From assembly GCA_004764695.1 (NCBI GenBank), contig SMSO01000005.1, positions 887,501 to 951,500 on the forward strand: a stretch of DNA of 64,000 nt, read 5' to 3'. The notes below the pieces were generated by a model. It was not told the origin of the DNA. It worked only from the letters and a program-made list of their open reading frames with translations, and did not search any database. The position numbers and the translations under genes are program-made. This document shows positions 59,362-64,000 of the stretch, in pieces; positions within the stretch are counted from its first letter, which is position 1, and each line of letters begins with the position of its first letter. This DNA comes from Schizochytrium sp. TIO01 (taxonomy: Eukaryota; Sar; Bigyra; Thraustochytrida; Thraustochytriidae).

Positions 59362-60140
59362 TTTAGTAGCACGCAAGTAAAAGTTGGTGTTCGCGTCTGC
59401 AAGGTCAGGGCAGCTGGCTAATTAGAGTCTGGCGTGAAGGTCTTCCCCTCCAGAAGGCAAGGAATACCCTCTATTTTAAATGTTTTTCTTCTTCTTCTTC
59501 TTGTTCTATTTAGGCCTAAACAAAATGAAATAGGTAATGAGTTCTACACTCCAGTTACCATCTCACCCTTACATAGGAACAACAATGATTGAAACTTAGT
59601 GTCAGAGATTAACGAATTCCCTCTCTTTTTTTCCTTCTCTCTTTTTCAAAAATTAAAAATTAAATTAATAGCTCTGGCTGAGGAGAATTTGCTACTAATA
59701 TGATAACAAAACATAGTACGTAGTACAACAAAAATGCGCCGAAGAGAGTGGTTGAAGCCGGAGTTGGCAAGATCGCTGGAGAAGAAGAGCGTCTCCTTCT
59801 CCCCACGCCGACTCGACACCTGCCTAGCTAGGCCGAATGCGAGCACCATCATCGTGATCACTGGGGTCACTTTTTTCAAGGTTTCGCAAACTCGAGGAGG
59901 AGGAGGAGGAGGAGAAGGGTGTGTTTCTAAAACTGTAGTGTCTTCCTGTTTCTTTCTTTTTTTTGAAGCCACTACCACCTAGCTACCGAGGTACCTATGG
60001 GTGCCAGGTACTAGCTAGCCAAGTGCTTTCTTTCTCTATGTTTTAAAGACGTCTGTTTCGTATTTCGCCTGTGTAAACTCACGCTTGCTGAAAAGAAATG
60101 CCTTTCCGCGAGGATTAACAGCAGCGAAAACGAAGAAGGC

Positions 60141-60162
60141 AATCAGTCAGTCAATCAGTCAG

Positions 60163-60231
<69 letters not shown>

Positions 60232-60234
60232 TAA
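60141..60234. repeat. (AATC)n microsatellite with AGTC units
   Basis: About 23 tetramer units; AGTC variants occur only at the left end. Confidence 0.95.
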
Positions 60235-60530
60235 TCGCCAGACACTGAGCTGGCAGCTCCGGGCCTGGGCCCTTCCTCCCCTTGTGAATCAAAGGAAAAC
60301 TCGCTCAAGGGCTTCGAAAGGTAGGAAAGCAGGACCGGAGACGCCTTCGCGAAAGGAGGTCGAGAAAGCGAGAGTGCTAAGCTCTCTCTGAGACAGGTTT
60401 GTTTGTTTATTTATTTATTTATTTTATTCTGCTATTTAGTTAGTTTCATACGTTCCATTTCGCCCTCTTTTCGAAGTTTCAAGTTGTTGTGGGATGGATC
60501 TCTGATTGATTTGAAATCACTCACCTCATT

Positions 60531-60617
60531 TGATTTGAATTTGATTTGAATTTTATTTGAATTTTATTTGAATTTGATTTGAATTTGATTTGAATTTGAT
60601 TTGAATTTGATTTGATT
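60531..60617. repeat. (TTTGAATTTGA)n array
   Basis: About eight units of an 11-base repeat composed of TTTGAAT with GATT or TATT spacers. Confidence 0.92.
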
Positions 60618-63208
60618 CTCCTCTTCGAGCTTCTCTTTCGAATTGATTAACAGACAGAGAGCGGAGGTTTGAACTTCTTGAAGTCGAGGTTGAGGAGGTT
60701 GAATTTCGAGACCAAATCCGCTTTCCAGGTCGCTCAAGCTCTGTCTTGGCAAGAATGCGCAGAGGAGGCAACCGCGAGATCGTCTTCTGCATGCCGAGGC
60801 CACGCGCGTAGTTGTTGCTTGCTTGCTTGCTTGCTCTGGAGAGAGAGCAGTCGCTGCCGCATGATTGGCCTCGAAGGGAGGGCGGTGGGCCACGAGGGCT
60901 TAAATTGGCCAGGAATTCAAAAACCAAAGAGCGATTGACGATGGCTGATGAGCAGTCGCTCCGTCGATTGGTTGGGCCATTCGCGGGAGGGAAAGCGAGC
61001 GAATTGGATCCAGCTGTCAGGAATGGCAGCGAGCTCGCACCTTGAAATGAGCTGAGCTGGGAGCTTAGCGCGGCGAGGCCCAGTGAGCCGGTTTCGAGCC
61101 CGAGTTCCGAGGGTGTCTTGGAAATTAATAAGTTAGTTTCAGGCCGTCTGTTGCTGAGGAGGTCCTTGCGGAAGGGGCCGTTTGCGGAATCCGAGGATGT
61201 CTACAGCAGCCCGCTTTCTTGACAATGATGATGGAGGTGGAGGTGCATTCAGAGCCACCGAAGAAGCACCGCTTGTGGGGTTCGAGGGCCTGCTGCTTCG
61301 AGTTGACGCAGCGGGCCCAGCTAGCCGTCAGATCCAAGTTCGTCAATCCCGTATCGCAGAGAACTGGCCACTTAGGATTTACCTCTAGAGCTTGGTATCG
61401 ATCAATGTTTCGAAGAGCCCGAAGCACTTGAATAGCTTGGGAAGAAAGCCGCCCCAACTCGAAGGCTGAGAGAGTTGCGCGAGTTAGACGCTGCTCCATG
61501 TTGAAAAGTTCAGTTAAGGGTACTGCGCTGGAAGCCAGGCAGAGCGGGATTCCCATTTGTAGGTAGACCTTTGCGTTCGAAGTAACGGGAGAAACATGGC
61601 CTAGAATGAATCGACTAAGCATACTTACTATCGTATTACTTACCCAGAAAAAGATACTACGTACCTGGTAAGTATGTTATCTACTCACCCCTCGGGGTGC
61701 AAGCTGAGCAGCTTCCGCTCGCTGATTACCGCCTGCACTCCAGGTCTGCACCGAGTTGAGGTGGCTGCGCTTTGGACGTTTGTCGACTGATTCGACGATT
61801 GATTGATCGATCGATTGATTGATTAATACATGGAGATGAATAACTTAACTGACTCAGACCGTCAAGACTCGGTTGGGAGGAAGAAGTATACTTCCTGCTT
61901 CGCCGCGCGTGGCGTAGGACGATCATGATTACATAATGGCCATGATCATTTCCTATCTTCATGGGTCATCGTGAGAGTAGTCTTGACCTGGCCATGAGAC
62001 AGCGGAGGAGCGAAGCCCGCGTGCCAAAACCTAAACAGCGAGGAGATGGAAATAACACCTACGCCACTTAGGTAACCAACCACCTGTGCTTCAAAAGTTC
62101 AAGATATTTCATAATTTCATCGACTTGTTCGGATCTATTCCTAGCCTGAGGCTCGTGAATCCATGAAATCAGCAAGTCTATACAATCCAGACTACCTAAT
62201 ACCCACCTAGCTAGCACTACTTCACGCTCTCACTCTCACTCACTACTCTAGCTAGAGGTAATCAGATAGTTAGTTAGAGGTAATAAGTTAAATTCTTTTC
62301 GCTTCGGTAAAACTCAACCTGAAGCCCAAACAATCGCTCATTACTTTCGATGGAACTGACTCATTGTCATGTTCTTGAAGTCAAGATCTTGAAACCTTGC
62401 TTTGCTCTCTTGGTAGCACGGGTCGAGGTCTTCTGAGAAAGGTTTTGCTCGTGCAATTGCAAGAAAAAATGAATGAACTTCGATTCGAAGAACTTCAAGT
62501 TCACGCCACTTCATAAAAAAACGTTTGGCATACACACAACCATTACAATCTAGTCAAGGAACATCAAAGCCTGGCCATCGAGATGTTTTTCATCGGGGGC
62601 ATTCACTAGTGCTAGTAAGTACTATTAAGTACTAGTGCGGAATAAATGCACATACATAGGGAAGGATCTGCAAGACACTCCAGAATTAGTGCGCTCATGT
62701 ACTACCTGCTGCTACAAACTATTGGAAATTTTCGAGATTAAGCCCCAAGATCCACAATCGATTCTGGACTCTGATGGCTCTTCGTTCCTTGCAATTGCAC
62801 ATCTTCTAGTTTCATATTTTCAGCACTCACCTTAAGATGCATCTCCTCACGAATGTGACAAACTTATGTATCCGTCACAAAGCTTATGGCTGAGAGACCT
62901 GGCAACACTTTCCCGCCTTAATATAGCTGTAATTGAAACAACTATACTATGTAATTATCCACCTAAAAGGGTTCAATTAAGGTGGAACCTAAGTAGCAGC
63001 TGGGTGGCCATGGTGGAGACCCAATCGATGGCGCGCGAATTCAATTCGAGAGCGGCACGCTGGAGGCGAAGGAGGTCCGCTCTGAAGACAGCGGTCGACC
63101 TCATTCTATCAAATTGATCCCAAGCTCGAAATATTTGCGTTATTTTAGCGCAACAGGCTGTGCTTGCAGGTCTGAGTAGAGCTATCTGCCTAACTTTGAA
63201 CTACCACC

Positions 63209-64000
63209 ATGGCGGACTACAAGCCCGGCGACCTGACTAAACTGCTCGGGTCCACATGGACCGCGGCAGATGAGGCGCGCGCTGAGATGGAGAAAGCTGC
63301 CCCTCTCGTGTACGAGTCTTCACGGCCTAAGGAAGCCCCGCAGTCCGCTAAAAAGCGCAAGCAGAACCGCCAGGACGAGAATGAGGATGAAGACGAAGAA
63401 GAAATTCCCCGATCTAAGACGCAAAAGGTCTCAGAGAAAACCTCGATTTCCAAGACACCATCGTCCAAGACCTCCAAAGCTAAGACCGAGGTCGTTGAAA
63501 AGAAGATCATTGAAAAGGCAAAGGCTGTGAAAAAAGCAGACTCTGCGAAGTCTGCCAAGAAAAATGCTAAGAAGGAAGACAGTGACGAGGAGCAGAGCGA
63601 CAGCAGCGATGAAGAGGAAGAGGAGGAAGAGAACGAGGATGCTAAGGATGACGAGCTTGCTGCTATGGAAGAGGACTCTGAAGATGAAAGTGACGATGAA
63701 TCTGATGAAGAAGAAGAAAATGATGACGATGATGATGATGATGAGATCGCTGAAGCTCAAGAACCCAAGCAAGTGCAGCCAGAGGTCGCAGAATCAGCAC
63801 CTAGCAAGAAGTCAGGCCATGTAGAAAAGGATGACCCAGAAGTGTCTGCTCGCACAATCTTTGTGGGTAATGTCCCTTTGCTTCTTGAGGACGCCGGTGA
63901 AGAGAAGTCTGCAGACCTGAAACGCCTCAAGGCCGAGCTTCGCAAAGCCTTCACTGCATTTGGAGCGATCGCATCCCTTCGACTCCGATCATTGCCGATT
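63209..64000 (+). CDS. Nucleolar RRM protein, RBM34/Nop12-like, 3' end outside window
   Basis: Probable nucleolar RNA-binding protein of large-subunit rRNA processing. Only the first 264 residues are present. The N-terminus is a Lys-rich and Ser-rich region (about 40-125) followed by a long acidic tract (about 128-192, runs of Asp and Glu). At about residue 216 an RRM begins: RTIFVGNVPL is the RNP2-containing first strand. After it come an insertion, the first helix (LRKAFTAFGAI) and SLRLRSLPI, a second strand typical of RBM34/Nop12. The family usually has two RRMs, so most of the binding part lies beyond the right edge. The ATG at 63209 has an ideal context (CACCATGG). No stop occurs before 64000. 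Confidence 0.85.
   Translation, partial: MADYKPGDLTKLLGSTWTAADEARAEMEKAAPLVYESSRPKEAPQSAKKRKQNRQDENEDEDEEEIPRSKTQKVSEKTSISKTPSSKTSKAKTEVVEKKIIEKAKAVKKADSAKSAKKNAKKEDSDEEQSDSSDEEEEEEENEDAKDDELAAMEEDSEDESDDESDEEEENDDDDDDDEIAEAQEPKQVQPEVAESAPSKKSGHVEKDDPEVSARTIFVGNVPLLLEDAGEEKSADLKRLKAELRKAFTAFGAIASLRLRSLPI

Larger units (their letters stand above)
59362..63208. other. Gene-free stretch
   Basis: No defensible gene. A minus-strand frame at 61125-61622 is 165 codons long but has no recognisable domain and lies in GC-rich sequence. The stretch contains AATC and TTTGAAT arrays. The last few hundred bases hold the presumed promoter of the RRM gene. Confidence 0.5.

Noticed and set aside
61125-61622. 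A 165-codon minus-strand frame
   Set aside because: One segment looks helical, but there is no homology, no supporting start context, and the GC-rich DNA allows such a frame by chance.

Overview
The window looks like a piece of a nuclear genome from a protist, most probably a stramenopile of the labyrinthulomycete (thraustochytrid) type. The support is indirect. Eleven protein genes can be defended, most of them single open frames with few or no introns. They are typical eukaryotic genes: a CSB/ERCC6 remodeller, an MRG-domain chromatin protein, a dolichol-phosphate mannosyltransferase, a SUN-domain-like protein and a nucleolar RRM protein. An AP2/ERF-domain protein occurs outside plants. The enolase carries a mitochondrial-type leader, a feature known from stramenopiles. 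The intergenic DNA is unusually rich in tetra-, penta- and octanucleotide microsatellites. The lineage call is inference. No rRNA, tRNA, CRISPR array or intact transposon was recognised.

Layout. 1-6.1 kb is gene-free and microsatellite-rich. 6.1-8.9 kb holds a convergent pair: an AP2-domain regulator (+) and a SUN-like nuclear-envelope candidate (-). 9-24.2 kb has no credible gene; from about 13.4 kb it becomes AT-rich, and 17.4-23 kb contains an old, strongly diverged repeat array. At 24.2-24.9 kb lies a compact multi-spanning membrane protein with strongly G/C-ending codons (-). 25-34.3 kb is gene-free apart from one weak ORF relic. 34.55-35.94 kb is enolase (-). 36-44.2 kb is gene-free and includes a 178-bp AAAC array. 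43.2-48.4 kb looks like an accessory island: a two-domain PD-(D/E)XK nuclease-kinase protein of Crinkler type (+) faces an unrecognised gene (-) that is open only if very short introns are removed. 49.0-59.4 kb is the dense housekeeping block: DPM1 (+), CSB/ERCC6 (-), an MRG15-like protein (+) and Hsp33 (-). 59.4-63.2 kb is gene-free again, and a nucleolar RRM protein (+) runs off the right end.

How the genes relate. The housekeeping genes act in separate processes: ER glycosylation, transcription-coupled repair, chromatin reading, redox chaperoning, glycolysis and ribosome biogenesis. I see no operon-like logic; neighbours are mostly convergent or divergent. The most notable items are the nuclease-kinase island, a RAD18-type UBZ zinc finger inside the N-terminal region of CSB, the leader-bearing enolase, and an Hsp33 gene whose first exon encodes only eight codons and part of a ninth.
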